Assembly: GCA_018713755.1 (NCBI GenBank)
Contig: DVOG01000074.1
Span: 1 to 23,999, forward strand
DNA length: 23,999 nucleotides
Direction of reading: 5' to 3'
From: Candidatus Spyradosoma merdigallinarum
Lineage (GTDB): Bacteria; Verrucomicrobiota; Verrucomicrobiia; Opitutales; UBA953
Part shown: in pieces, positions 8,809-16,596 of the stretch
Layout of the letters: each line of letters begins with the position of its first letter
How positions within the stretch are numbered: the first letter of the stretch is position 1
Made by a program: the position numbers and the translations under genes
The notes under the pieces: model-generated
Database searches by the model: none
What the model saw: only the letters and a program-made list of their open reading frames with translations
Told to the model about the DNA's origin: nothing

Positions 8809-8931
8809 GGTCGGAATGCTCTCTTGAAAAACGTTTTGCGCATTATATTCGCGGGCCGCCGCGCGCGCGAGGAAAAATCGCGATAAAAAACGTTTTGCAT
8901 GCCCGCGCGCGGCGGCGCAAAATCCGCTCCC
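8809..8931. promoter_or_regulatory. Divergent promoter region with two copies of a palindromic 13-base repeat
   Basis: Between the kdsB start and the TsaB-like gene, the word AAAAACGTTTTGC occurs twice in the same orientation, at 8827-8839 and 8886-8898, 59 bases apart. Each holds the 10-base perfect palindrome AAAACGTTTT (8828-8837 and 8887-8896). The first copy is followed at once by the AT-rich stretch CATTATATTC, a possible -10 region. The arrangement could be a pair of operators for a regulator acting on both directions, but no regulator is known from the sequence. Confidence 0.4.
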
Positions 8932-9621
8932 GTGAATCTTGGAAATTTTTTGCTGACGGACGCTTCGTCGCCGCTTTCCGTCGTCGCGGGAACGCTCGAC
9001 GGGAGCGGACGCGCATGGCGCGCTTTCGCGGAGGAAAAGTCCGCCGCGCTCGAAGGCGTTTTCGATGCGACGGAAAAAGTCCGCGGAAACGCGGAAGAGC
9101 CGCGCGGCTTTCTTTTCTGCGAAGGCCCCGGGTCGATTCTCGGCATCCGCATCGCGGCGGCGGCGATTCGCGCGCGCCTCGCGCTGGACGCCGCGAAAGG
9201 CGTTCCCGCGCGCCCCGTGCTCGCGTTCCGCAGTCTGCACCTGGCGGCGCATCTGCTCCTGCGCGCGTTCCCGCAGGAAAAGGATTTCACCGTCGCGGCG
9301 GAATCCCGCATGAACGCGCTGAATCTGCTGCGCGTGCGCGGAGGCGTTCCCGAGGATGATTTCGAAGAAGCGAAAACGAGCGAAACCGAAAAGTTCTCCG
9401 CCGGAAAATTTTTTGTTCTTCCGCACCGCCGCGCCTTGCCGGCCGCGCTCGCCGCGAACGCCGCGCCCTGCTCCGTCGGAGCGCTGCTGCGGGAAGATCC
9501 CGCCGTTTTCGCGGACGTTCCCGCGCTGCTGCGCGACGTCGGGAACGCGCCCGATGCCGTGAACGCCGCCGAAGCCGACGCCTACGCGCGCTGGACGCCG
9601 GAACGCCACCGCGCCGCCTGA
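8899..9621 (+). CDS. tsaB: TsaB-like protein (tRNA t6A modification partner, M22 glycoprotease-like)
   Basis: This 240-residue protein resembles TsaB, the inactive Kae1-like partner that holds TsaD and TsaE in the complex adding threonylcarbamoyl to A37 of ANN-decoding tRNAs. An ASKHA-type first strand (FLLTDASSPLSVVAG, 17-31) aligns with the usual LAIDTS start, and GPGSILGIR (76-84) matches the conserved GPGSFTGLR. The rest is divergent, with alanine-rich helices and a C-terminal tail ending TPERHRAA. A GTG at 8932 would remove 11 residues and put the start nearer the usual TsaB N-terminus; neither start has a clear ribosome binding site. It lies 50 bases ahead of alr, probably one transcript. 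A generic M22 family protein of unknown role is the alternative. Confidence 0.68.
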   Translation: MPARGGAKSAPVNLGNFLLTDASSPLSVVAGTLDGSGRAWRAFAEEKSAALEGVFDATEKVRGNAEEPRGFLFCEGPGSILGIRIAAAAIRARLALDAAKGVPARPVLAFRSLHLAAHLLLRAFPQEKDFTVAAESRMNALNLLRVRGGVPEDDFEEAKTSETEKFSAGKFFVLPHRRALPAALAANAAPCSVGALLREDPAVFADVPALLRDVGNAPDAVNAAEADAYARWTPERHRAA

Positions 9622-9671
9622 TTTTTTCTTCCCGTTTCCGCTCTTTCCTTTTTTCTTTTTCCCGAAAAAAA

Positions 9672-10823
9672 ATGCCGACTGATCATTCAACGCCGTTCCC
9701 GCGCGCCTGGGCGGAAATCGATCTTCCCGCGTTCGAGCGCAACATCGGGAAAATCAAGGCGTCGCTCCCGCCGCGCATCCGCTACATCGCCGTCGTCAAA
9801 GCCGACGCCTACGGGCACGGCGCGATGCACATCGTCGAACGCCTGCTGCAGTGCGGCGTGGACAGTTTCGCCGTGGCGAACGCGCGGGAGGGCGCGGACG
9901 TGCGCTACGTCGCGCCGCAGGCGGAAATCGCGATTCTCGGTCCCACGCTTCCGGAGGAAATTCCCTCGGCGATCGCCGAGGGGCTGACCGTCGCCGTTTC
10001 AAACGCGGGAGAAATCCGCGCGCTCGCCGCCGCCGCGGAGAAAATGGAGACGCGCGCGCGCGTGAACGTCGCCGTCGACACGGGCATGGGCCGCATGGGC
10101 GTCTGGCACGAAAACGCGGCGGAACTTTTTCGCGCGGCGGCGACGGAAAAAGCCCTGGATTGGCGCGGCGTGTTCACGCATTTTTCGAGCGCCGACACGT
10201 CGCCGGAATACACGGCGCTGCAGCGCGCGCGCTTCGTCGCCGCGCTGGAAGCGATTCCGCCGCGTCTGCGGGAACGCCTAACGATCCACGCGGACAATTC
10301 CGCCGGGCTGGAAACGTTTTCGCGGGAACACCCGTTCAACGCCGTCCGCGCGGGCATTCTGCAATACGGCTGGAAGCCCGCGCCCGGTTCGCTCTTCGAG
10401 AAAATTTCTCCCGAGCCCGTGCTGTCGTTCCGTTCCCGCGTCGGGCTGACGAAGACGCTCCCGGCGGGAACGCCCGTGAGCTACAACCGCACGTTCACGC
10501 TGAGAAAAGACGCGCGCATCGCCGTGATCACGGCGGGCTACGGCGACGGCATTCCCACAGCGGCGAGCAACCGCGCGGAAATCCTCGTGCGCGGGAAGCG
10601 CGTTCCCGTCATCGGCCGCGTGACGATGGACCAAACCATCGTCGACGCGAGCGCGCTCCCGGAACTCGCCGTCGGCGAAACCGCGACGCTCATCGGAGCG
10701 GACGGCGCCGAGCGCATCGGCATCGAGGAATTTTGCGCCCGCTCCGACTGCATCCCGTGGGAGGCGCTCGTTTCCATCACCAAACGCGTTCCGCGCGTTT
10801 ACCGCGGGCTGCGCATCCAGTGA
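9672..10823 (+). CDS. alr: Alanine racemase
   Basis: This 383-residue PLP enzyme makes D-alanine for peptidoglycan. The PLP lysine is Lys43 in VVKADAYGHG (41-50). The second catalytic residue, Tyr271, sits in GTPVSYNRTF (266-275), followed by ITAGYGDGIP (286-295) and the segment VIGRVTMDQ (313-321), all standard for the family. The length is normal, and an N-terminal alpha/beta barrel plus a C-terminal beta domain are both present. Upstream is a pyrimidine-rich 50-base spacer after the TsaB-like gene, with no strong ribosome binding site. Downstream is a GC-rich hairpin region before argF. Confidence 0.97.
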   Translation: MPTDHSTPFPRAWAEIDLPAFERNIGKIKASLPPRIRYIAVVKADAYGHGAMHIVERLLQCGVDSFAVANAREGADVRYVAPQAEIAILGPTLPEEIPSAIAEGLTVAVSNAGEIRALAAAAEKMETRARVNVAVDTGMGRMGVWHENAAELFRAAATEKALDWRGVFTHFSSADTSPEYTALQRARFVAALEAIPPRLRERLTIHADNSAGLETFSREHPFNAVRAGILQYGWKPAPGSLFEKISPEPVLSFRSRVGLTKTLPAGTPVSYNRTFTLRKDARIAVITAGYGDGIPTAASNRAEILVRGKRVPVIGRVTMDQTIVDASALPELAVGETATLIGADGAERIGIEEFCARSDCIPWEALVSITKRVPRVYRGLRIQ

Positions 10824-10832
10824 AAAAAATTC

Positions 10833-10867
10833 CCCGCGGGAGCGCCGCGGCCGTTCCCGCGGGAACG
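10833..10867 (+). terminator. GC-rich hairpin after alr built on the dispersed word
   Basis: Nine-base arms (10833-10841 and 10855-10863) pair perfectly. Overlapping them is a 16-base perfect palindrome, CGTTCCCGCGGGAACG (10852-10867), made of two inverted copies of the dispersed word, with only three T residues after it. It lies between alr and argF. The short T-tract makes termination on this strand doubtful. Confidence 0.35.
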
Positions 10868-10959
10868 TTTCCGAGATTGCGTTTCAGCGAGAAAACTGCT
10901 GGAATGAAAAGACTTTTTTATTTCCGAAATTTGCACAGCACGAAAGAGAAAGATACCCG

Positions 10960-11916
10960 ATGAGACATTTTCTGAAAGAGACCGATCTGAGCGTCGCGGA
11001 AGCGGCGGAAGTCTTCGAACTCGCCGCCGCGCTCAAAGCCGGACGCGGGAACGCCGGCGCTCCCGCGCCGCTCGCGGGACAATCGTGGGGGCTGCTCTTT
11101 TTCAAAAAATCGACGCGCACGCGCGTTTCGTTTCAGGTCGGCGTCAGCGAGCTCGGCGGCAATCCCGTGATGCTCAACGCGGAAGACATGCAGCTTGCGC
11201 GCGGCGAAACGCCGGAGGACACGGCGAAAGTGCTTTCGCGCTACCTGCACGGCATCGTCATCCGCTGCCGCGAGCACGCGCTGCTGGAAACCTTCGTGCG
11301 CGAGGGCTCCATGCCCGTCGTGAACGCGCTCTCCGATTTTCTCCATCCGTGCCAGTTCTACACGGACATGTTCACGCTCGCGGAACGCTGGAACGGCGGA
11401 AACGTCAAAAAGTCGGGCGAATGCCTGCGCGGGCGCAAAATCGTTTTCATCGGCGACACGGCGTGCAACATGGGCAACACGTTCGCGCTCGGCTGCGTGC
11501 ACCTCGGCATGGAAATCGTGCTGTGCGGTCCCGCGGGCTACGAGCCGCACGCGGAGCTTTACAAGCAGTTTGAGGCGGACGGACTGAAGCCGAATTTCAC
11601 GTTCACGACCGATCCCGAAGAAGCCGTCAAGGGCGCCGACGCCGTCTACACCGACGTCTGGGTCAGCATGGGCATGGAGGAAGAAAAAGAGCGCCGCCTG
11701 CGCGAATTTCGTCCGTATCAGGTGAACGAGCGTCTGATGGCGCTCGCGAAGAAAGACGCGTATTTCATGCATTGCCTTCCCGCGCATATCGGCGAGGAAG
11801 TTTCCGAAGGCGTGCTGCGCGGCCCGCAGAGCATCATTTTCGACCAGGCGGAAAACCGTCTGCATACGCAGAAAGCGATTCTCGCTTTCCTCGCGCGCGA
11901 AAACGCGCGGCGATGA
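10960..11916 (+). CDS. argF: Ornithine carbamoyltransferase
   Basis: This 318-residue enzyme forms citrulline from ornithine and carbamoyl phosphate in arginine synthesis. The carbamoyl-phosphate loop STRTR (51-55), Arg102 in VIRCREH, HPCQ (129-132), the ornithine-binding DVWVSMG (232-238) and HCLP (271-274) are all present. Two conserved blocks have unusual wording: the residues after HPCQ are FYTDMFTLAERW rather than the common ALADLLT type, and the second-domain motif is GDTACNMGNTF, closer to ArcB-type GDARNNMGNS than to GDGNNVA. An anabolic role is preferred because no arcA or arcC lies nearby. The start is an ATG behind a purine-rich GAAAGAGAAAG stretch. A strong terminator follows. Confidence 0.93.
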   Translation: MRHFLKETDLSVAEAAEVFELAAALKAGRGNAGAPAPLAGQSWGLLFFKKSTRTRVSFQVGVSELGGNPVMLNAEDMQLARGETPEDTAKVLSRYLHGIVIRCREHALLETFVREGSMPVVNALSDFLHPCQFYTDMFTLAERWNGGNVKKSGECLRGRKIVFIGDTACNMGNTFALGCVHLGMEIVLCGPAGYEPHAELYKQFEADGLKPNFTFTTDPEEAVKGADAVYTDVWVSMGMEEEKERRLREFRPYQVNERLMALAKKDAYFMHCLPAHIGEEVSEGVLRGPQSIIFDQAENRLHTQKAILAFLARENARR

Positions 11917-11986
11917 AAAAAACGTTCCCGCGCGGCACGGCAAAGAGCGTCGGCGCGGGAACGGCGCTTCAGCCGCGGTTCTTTTA

Positions 11987-12040
11987 GCAAAAAGAGCAAG
12001 CCCGAAACGGTGTTTTACCGTTTCGGGCTTGCTTTTTTGC
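11987..12040. terminator. Bidirectional intrinsic terminator after argF
   Basis: A perfect 17-base stem (11995-12011 with 12017-12033) around a 5-base loop extends further with one bulged base to 11987 and 12040. The outer part is A-rich on one side and T-rich on the other, so it can end transcripts from argF and from the convergent 594-residue gene. The stem core is not made of the dispersed word. Confidence 0.92.
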
Positions 12041-12076
12041 GTCGCCTCGGACGCGCGGAAAATCCGCTCCCGCGCG

Positions 12077-13861
12077 TCAGGCGATGGTCGCGACGTCGGG
12101 CTCGAAGGAGATTTCGATGCGGTAAGGCAGCCCCGGCCGCAGACGCAACGGCGTCGCGCGGACGAAAGTCTGGTAATAGTAAATCTTTCCGTAGCGCGTG
12201 CGCTGGGCCGGATCTTCGGAAACGTTTTCGTAGTCGAGCCAAACGCCCTGAAAATCGTCTTTCGGCACGGAACAGCCGAAGCTTTTTTCTCCGAGGCGGA
12301 ACGAAGAGTCCAAGTGATAGCGGCTGTGCGCGGCGGCGATCGGCATGACGAAGCGCATCGAGTTGAGCTGCACGGGCTGCTTCGCCTGAAGCGTGCAGCG
12401 CAGCGTCATTTTCCCTTCGAGGAATTCCCATTCGACGCGGCAGGAGGCGACGCCGGGAACGATTTTTTCGTCCGTCGTGATAAGTTCCGGCTGCTCGTAC
12501 GTGAAGCGGAAGGCATTTTTCATGCCGAAGCCGACGGCGATGTTCTTGCCGTAGAAAGACGGCGTGAACGTGTGTTCGCCGATGGTCCACTCCGGCAGGA
12601 ACGCGGGAACGCAGCGCCCGACGGGAGCGTCGAAAACGCCCGGCATGTGCGGGAACGCCAGCGCGTCGGAATCGCCGCGCGCGCCGCCGGAGGCGATCGG
12701 AATCTGCACGTGCAGCCCGTTCGCGGGATTGCGGTAAACGCACAGCCCCTGCTCTTTGCGGCCGCTGCGGTCGAAGGAGATGAAGCGGCAGGTCGGTTTT
12801 CCGTTCGCGGGAACGGACGCGGGAACGTCGCCGAGCGCGCCGCCCACGGTTTTCGCGAGGCGGGACCACTGGCAGAGATAACGCGCGGCGTCGAAGTTGG
12901 CGATGCGCGTCGTGTGCTCCGCGTCCGTGTCGCGTTCGCCGTCGCGGATGACGAGCACGCCCTGCTCCTGGTCGATGAACGTCATGAAGAAAAACAGGAA
13001 CAGCCTGCGGAGCAAATCTTTGTAAAGCGACATCTTGTCCGCCGCAATCCAGCCGTCGCGCATGGCCTGCAGGATGAGGCTGATCAGGTGCATCTGCCCG
13101 TAGGCGCCCGTTCCCGCGCCCGTGCACCAGCCGAGACCGTCGGCGCGCACGATGTCGGGCAGCATCTTCAGATATTTTTCAGCGTAAGTGCGCAGCGTCG
13201 GAAGCTTGCGTTCCCGCAGATGAATGTTGGCGTGCAGCTGGAGCGACTGGCGAATGAACACGTACTGCATCACGCCGTGCAGATCGAAGCAGCCGCCGAG
13301 AACGCCGAGATTTTCGGGCGTGCGCGGCAAATCGTCGCAGAAACCGCCCGTGCTGTTGCTTTTGACGCGCTCGATGAAGCGCTCGATGAGCCGCCCGGTT
13401 TCGTCTTTCTTGGAAAGCCCGAGAGAGAAGCGCGTCACGGCCTTGCCGATGTTGAACGCCTGACGGTGGTCAGAGTAGTCCGTGCGCACGAGCAGCCGCT
13501 TGTCCAAAAGATCGCGCGACGTTTCGTCGAGAACGCCCCACGGCGCGTTGCGCTCCTTGGATGGGCCGAACGAAAGCAGCCCGAGCGCGGCGTAGGCGAG
13601 CCCGTTTTCGGATTCCGTTTCCTGACGAAGCTGGGAAGAGACGCAGCGCGCGACGAGTTCGACGATGTCCGTCTGCCCGATGCGCGTTTCCTGCGTGGCG
13701 CGATAAAATTCTCCGAGCGCGAACGCGGCGTGCCCCGCTTCGTCCGAGCGGCTGAGCTCTCCCGGAGCCGGTTCGATGGAGCCGTCCGCGCCGATGGCTC
13801 CGATGTTGTGGCTCAGGATGACCCGCGCCATGTCCAAGCATTGATCAGCAAAATTATGCAT
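12077..13861 (-). CDS. Unrecognised 594-residue protein, helical toroid plus beta-sandwich-like
   Basis: I do not recognise this family with confidence. The chain has no signal peptide or membrane segment and should be cytoplasmic. Residues 1 to about 340 look all-helical, with repeated aromatic and His-rich helix faces such as ENLGVLGGCFDLHGVMQY (183-200) and GWCTGAGTGAYGQMHLISL (244-262). Residues from about 358 to the end look beta-rich, with alternating segments such as EWTIGEHTFTPSFYGKN and RYGKIYYYQTFVRATPLRL. A helical barrel followed by beta-sandwich sheets recalls the general build of polysaccharide lyases and some glycoside hydrolases, but no catalytic motif can be named. It follows rho by 62 bases on the same strand and ends at the terminator shared with argF. 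It is clearly a real gene from length, codon use and motif-free antisense. Confidence 0.85.
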   Translation of the reverse strand: MHNFADQCLDMARVILSHNIGAIGADGSIEPAPGELSRSDEAGHAAFALGEFYRATQETRIGQTDIVELVARCVSSQLRQETESENGLAYAALGLLSFGPSKERNAPWGVLDETSRDLLDKRLLVRTDYSDHRQAFNIGKAVTRFSLGLSKKDETGRLIERFIERVKSNSTGGFCDDLPRTPENLGVLGGCFDLHGVMQYVFIRQSLQLHANIHLRERKLPTLRTYAEKYLKMLPDIVRADGLGWCTGAGTGAYGQMHLISLILQAMRDGWIAADKMSLYKDLLRRLFLFFFMTFIDQEQGVLVIRDGERDTDAEHTTRIANFDAARYLCQWSRLAKTVGGALGDVPASVPANGKPTCRFISFDRSGRKEQGLCVYRNPANGLHVQIPIASGGARGDSDALAFPHMPGVFDAPVGRCVPAFLPEWTIGEHTFTPSFYGKNIAVGFGMKNAFRFTYEQPELITTDEKIVPGVASCRVEWEFLEGKMTLRCTLQAKQPVQLNSMRFVMPIAAAHSRYHLDSSFRLGEKSFGCSVPKDDFQGVWLDYENVSEDPAQRTRYGKIYYYQTFVRATPLRLRPGLPYRIEISFEPDVATIA

Positions 13862-13923
13862 CTGAATCGGTTGTGTGTAGGAACGAAATAGCTGTTATGA
13901 AAAACGCAGAGGCTTGATTATCT

Positions 13924-15267
13924 CTAACTTGAGCGAATTAGTCGAATAAATTCCGCGTTCGTCTTCGTTTTTTTCATGCGTTCGATCATGGCTTCGGCGA
14001 CGTCCTCGATTTTCCCGCCGACCATTGCGCGGCGCAGGAAGGAGGCGGCCTCGAGCGCGTCGGGAGCGAGGATCAGCTCCTCTTTGCGCGTTCCCGATGC
14101 GGCGAGATTGAACGCCGGCCAAATGCGCAGTTCCGCGACTTTGCGGTCGAGCACCATTTCCATGTTTCCCGTGCCCTTGAATTCCTCGAAAATCAGATCG
14201 TCCATTTTCGATCCCGTCTGAATCAGCGCGGAAGCGATGATCGTGAGGCTCCCGCCTTCCTCGACGTTGCGCGCGGAGGAGAAAATCTGCCGCGGCTTTT
14301 CCATCGCGCGGGAATCCAGTCCGCCCGTCATCGTGCGGCCGGAGCCGGCCTTCGCGTTATTGTAGGCGCGCGTCAGCCGCGTGAGCGAATCGATGAGCAG
14401 AACGACGTCGCCCCCCGTTTCCACGAGCCGACGGGAACGCTCGATGCAAAGCTCGGCGACGGCGACGTGGTTTTTCGCGTCTTCGTCGTTGGACGACGCG
14501 TAAAGCTCCGCGGCGGGAAGGTCGCGGCGAAAATCCGTGACTTCTTCCGGGCGTTCGTCGACGAGCAGCACGATGACTTTGCACTCGGGATAATTTTCGA
14601 GCACGCCGGCGGCGATGTCCTTCAGCAGCGTCGTCTTTCCCGTGCGCGGCGGCGCGACGATCAGCCCGCGCTGCCCTTTCCCGACGGGACAGAAAAGGTC
14701 AATGACGCGCGTCGTCATGCGTTCGTCCTTCGTTTCGAGCCGCAGCTGTTCGTTCGGCGCGATGCTCGTGAGCTGCTGAAACTGCGGGCGGCGGTGACGT
14801 TCGTTCGGGTTCACGCCGTCGATCCCGTCCACGTAGGAAAGCTTCGACTCGACGGCGCCGACGTTGCGCTGCGCCTTGCCTTCGACCCAGCTTCCCGTCT
14901 TCATCTTGAAGCGCTTGATCAGGTCTTTTCCGACGAAAGGATCCGTCGGATAAGACTTCCCGCAGCGCGCAGGCGAGCGCAGCGCGCCGTTGCTGTGTTC
15001 GTCGACGACGAGCACGCCGGCGACGGAAATTTCCTCGACGGGCAAATCCGGATTGACGATTTTCGGCTTCGGCGCGGGAGGATTTCCCGGGAACCCGCGC
15101 GGCTTTTTCTTCTGCGCCTGCGCCGGCGCGCCCTTGCCTCCGAACTTTTTCCGGTTCGGATTCTGCGGCGCGCCTTCGCCGTTCCCGCGAAACGCTTTTT
15201 TGCTTTTCTTCCCGAATTTGCCGAATTTGGGCCGAAACTTCTGCGGCCGCGGATTGTTTTCGCTCAT
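13924..15267 (-). CDS. rho: Transcription termination factor Rho
   Basis: This 447-residue hexameric RNA helicase ends transcription. The cold-shock-like RNA-binding domain spans about 78-150 (SVAGVLVVD to LSYVDGIDG), followed by NERHRRPQF and the ATPase domain with Walker A APPRTGKT (205-212), VDERPEEVTDF (236-246), Walker B VVLLID (288-293) and GGSLTIIASALI (338-349). Residues 1-75 are a low-complexity Lys, Arg, Pro and Gly-rich stretch in place of the usual N-terminal helix bundle. The Q-loop region reads EKPRQIFSSARN instead of the common HKPKRFFGAARN. The start ATG at 15267 is chosen because upstream sequence in frame is arginine-rich and overlaps dusB. The gap to dusB is 272 bases. Confidence 0.97.
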   Translation of the reverse strand: MSENNPRPQKFRPKFGKFGKKSKKAFRGNGEGAPQNPNRKKFGGKGAPAQAQKKKPRGFPGNPPAPKPKIVNPDLPVEEISVAGVLVVDEHSNGALRSPARCGKSYPTDPFVGKDLIKRFKMKTGSWVEGKAQRNVGAVESKLSYVDGIDGVNPNERHRRPQFQQLTSIAPNEQLRLETKDERMTTRVIDLFCPVGKGQRGLIVAPPRTGKTTLLKDIAAGVLENYPECKVIVLLVDERPEEVTDFRRDLPAAELYASSNDEDAKNHVAVAELCIERSRRLVETGGDVVLLIDSLTRLTRAYNNAKAGSGRTMTGGLDSRAMEKPRQIFSSARNVEEGGSLTIIASALIQTGSKMDDLIFEEFKGTGNMEMVLDRKVAELRIWPAFNLAASGTRKEELILAPDALEAASFLRRAMVGGKIEDVAEAMIERMKKTKTNAEFIRLIRSS

Positions 15268-15539
15268 TTTCTGAAAGTGGTGAAATTTTTTGATGTTTTC
15301 CCTTTTTCCCGCGGGAACGCAGTTTTTCCGCCGAAGAGGATACAGGAGAATTTTCCCGCTGCGGAAAGCCGGCGTTTCCGAAAAACGTCCTTCCGCGCTC
15401 GCGCGGAAAAAGGAACAACGGGAACGGCTTTTTCCTTGCCGCGTTCCTGCCGACGCGCCCACTCTCTCCGAAAGCCGTCGCGATTGCAAGCCGATTTTTT
15501 CTCGGCACGCGCGAAAAGCCGCGTTCCCGCCGCGCCCAA
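15268..15539. other. Intergenic region between dusB and rho
   Basis: These 272 bases hold no convincing gene. On the minus strand a short 7-base hairpin (15391-15408) is followed five bases later by five T residues (15385-15381), a weak candidate terminator for dusB. Three copies of the dispersed word occur (near 15311, 15420 and 15522). The rho promoter and leader presumably lie here. A 91-codon open frame crossing the region is basic, low in complexity and runs into the rho start. Confidence 0.6.
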
Positions 15540-16562
15540 TCAGGCGGCGGAAACGCTTTCTTCGAGCAGACGCCGCAAATCGTCGAGCGAGTCGCAGGAC
15601 GAAAGCCGCGCGCGCACGGCTTTTCCGCCGGGAACGCCGCAGGTGAACGGATGCAGCCGCGCGAGCAGCCAGCGGACGTTTTCCGATCCCGCGTCGCCGC
15701 GCGTGCGCGCAAGCTCCTCCGCATAACGCAGCATCGCGGAAAAAACGACGGCGCGCGGCGGCTTTTCCGCGGAAAAATCCGTTCCCGCGTCGCTTTCCCG
15801 CGCATCCCCGAAGCCGGCGGCGGCGAGCGCGCGTCTTATCCGGGAAAAAATCCACGGATTTCCCAGCGCCCCGCGCCCGATCATCAGTCCGGCGACGCCG
15901 CTTTCGCGCACGCGGCGCACGGCGGTTTCCGCGTCGCGCACGTCGCCGTTCCCGACGACGGGAATTTTCACGGCGCGCGCGACCTCGCCGATTTTCTCCC
16001 AATCCGCCTCGCCGGAATAGCCCTGCGCCCGCGTGCGGCCGTGCACGGCGAGAACGCGGACACCCGCGTCCTCAAGGCGTCGCGCCGCTTCGACGGCGAC
16101 GATGCTGCGGGAATCCCAGCCGAGGCGGATTTTCGCCGTGACGGGCGTCGCGGGAACGGCGGAGACGACGGCGCGGGCGATTTTTTCCATCAGCGGCAAA
16201 TCCTTCAGCAGCCCGGAGCCCGCGTTCTGCTCGACGACTTTCCGCGCCGGGCAGCCGAAATTCAGGTCGATGAAATCCGGGCGCAGGCGCGCTTCAAGCA
16301 GCCGCGCCGCTTCCGCCATCGACGCGGGAACAGCGCCGAAAATCTGAATGCCCGCGGGGCGCTGCTCCGGCGTAAACTCCGCGTCGCGCCACGCGCGTTC
16401 CCGCGAGCGGACGAGCGGCTCGGACTGCAGAAATTCGGAAACGAGGACGTCCGCGCCCTGCTCTTTGCACAGCGCGCGGAAAACGACGTCGGTGAAGCCC
16501 GACATCGGCGCGAGATAAAGCGGAACGCGCCCCGCTCGAAAAATTTCGTCGAAAGCCGACAT
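15540..16562 (-). CDS. dusB: tRNA-dihydrouridine synthase (DusB-type)
   Basis: This 340-residue flavoenzyme reduces specific uridines to dihydrouridine in tRNA. The N-terminal segment YLAPMSGFTD (16-25), the catalytic cysteine Cys104 in DLNFGCPARKVV (99-110), the substrate-binding segment KIRLGWD, the block AVHGRTRAQGYSG and the phosphate-binding segment IPVVGNGDV followed by MIGRGALGNPWIF are all characteristic of DusB. Length is normal. It follows the 165-residue unknown gene by 34 bases, so the two are probably co-transcribed. Exact tRNA positions modified cannot be read from the sequence. Confidence 0.95.
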   Translation of the reverse strand: MSAFDEIFRAGRVPLYLAPMSGFTDVVFRALCKEQGADVLVSEFLQSEPLVRSRERAWRDAEFTPEQRPAGIQIFGAVPASMAEAARLLEARLRPDFIDLNFGCPARKVVEQNAGSGLLKDLPLMEKIARAVVSAVPATPVTAKIRLGWDSRSIVAVEAARRLEDAGVRVLAVHGRTRAQGYSGEADWEKIGEVARAVKIPVVGNGDVRDAETAVRRVRESGVAGLMIGRGALGNPWIFSRIRRALAAAGFGDARESDAGTDFSAEKPPRAVVFSAMLRYAEELARTRGDAGSENVRWLLARLHPFTCGVPGGKAVRARLSSCDSLDDLRRLLEESVSAA

Positions 16563-16596
16563 CGTCGTCGCCGCCGGCGGCGGATTTTTTCCCGCC

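Noticed and set aside
8809..9690. Upstream extension of the kdsB frame by 294 codons
   Set aside because: The extension is basic and low in complexity, lies antisense to the TsaB-like gene, and the family N-terminus begins at the ATG at 8808.
14411..14416. Six-base C run in rho as a third slippage site
   Set aside because: Six bases is short for slippage, the frame is intact on both sides, and rho is essential in many bacteria.
15264..15539. A 91-codon minus-strand open frame between dusB and rho
   Set aside because: No domain, basic composition, and it runs into the rho start; more likely leader sequence.
15268..16002. Upstream extension of the rho frame by 245 codons
   Set aside because: It overlaps dusB in another frame, is Arg- and Ala-rich, and the ATG at 15267 gives a normal Rho length.
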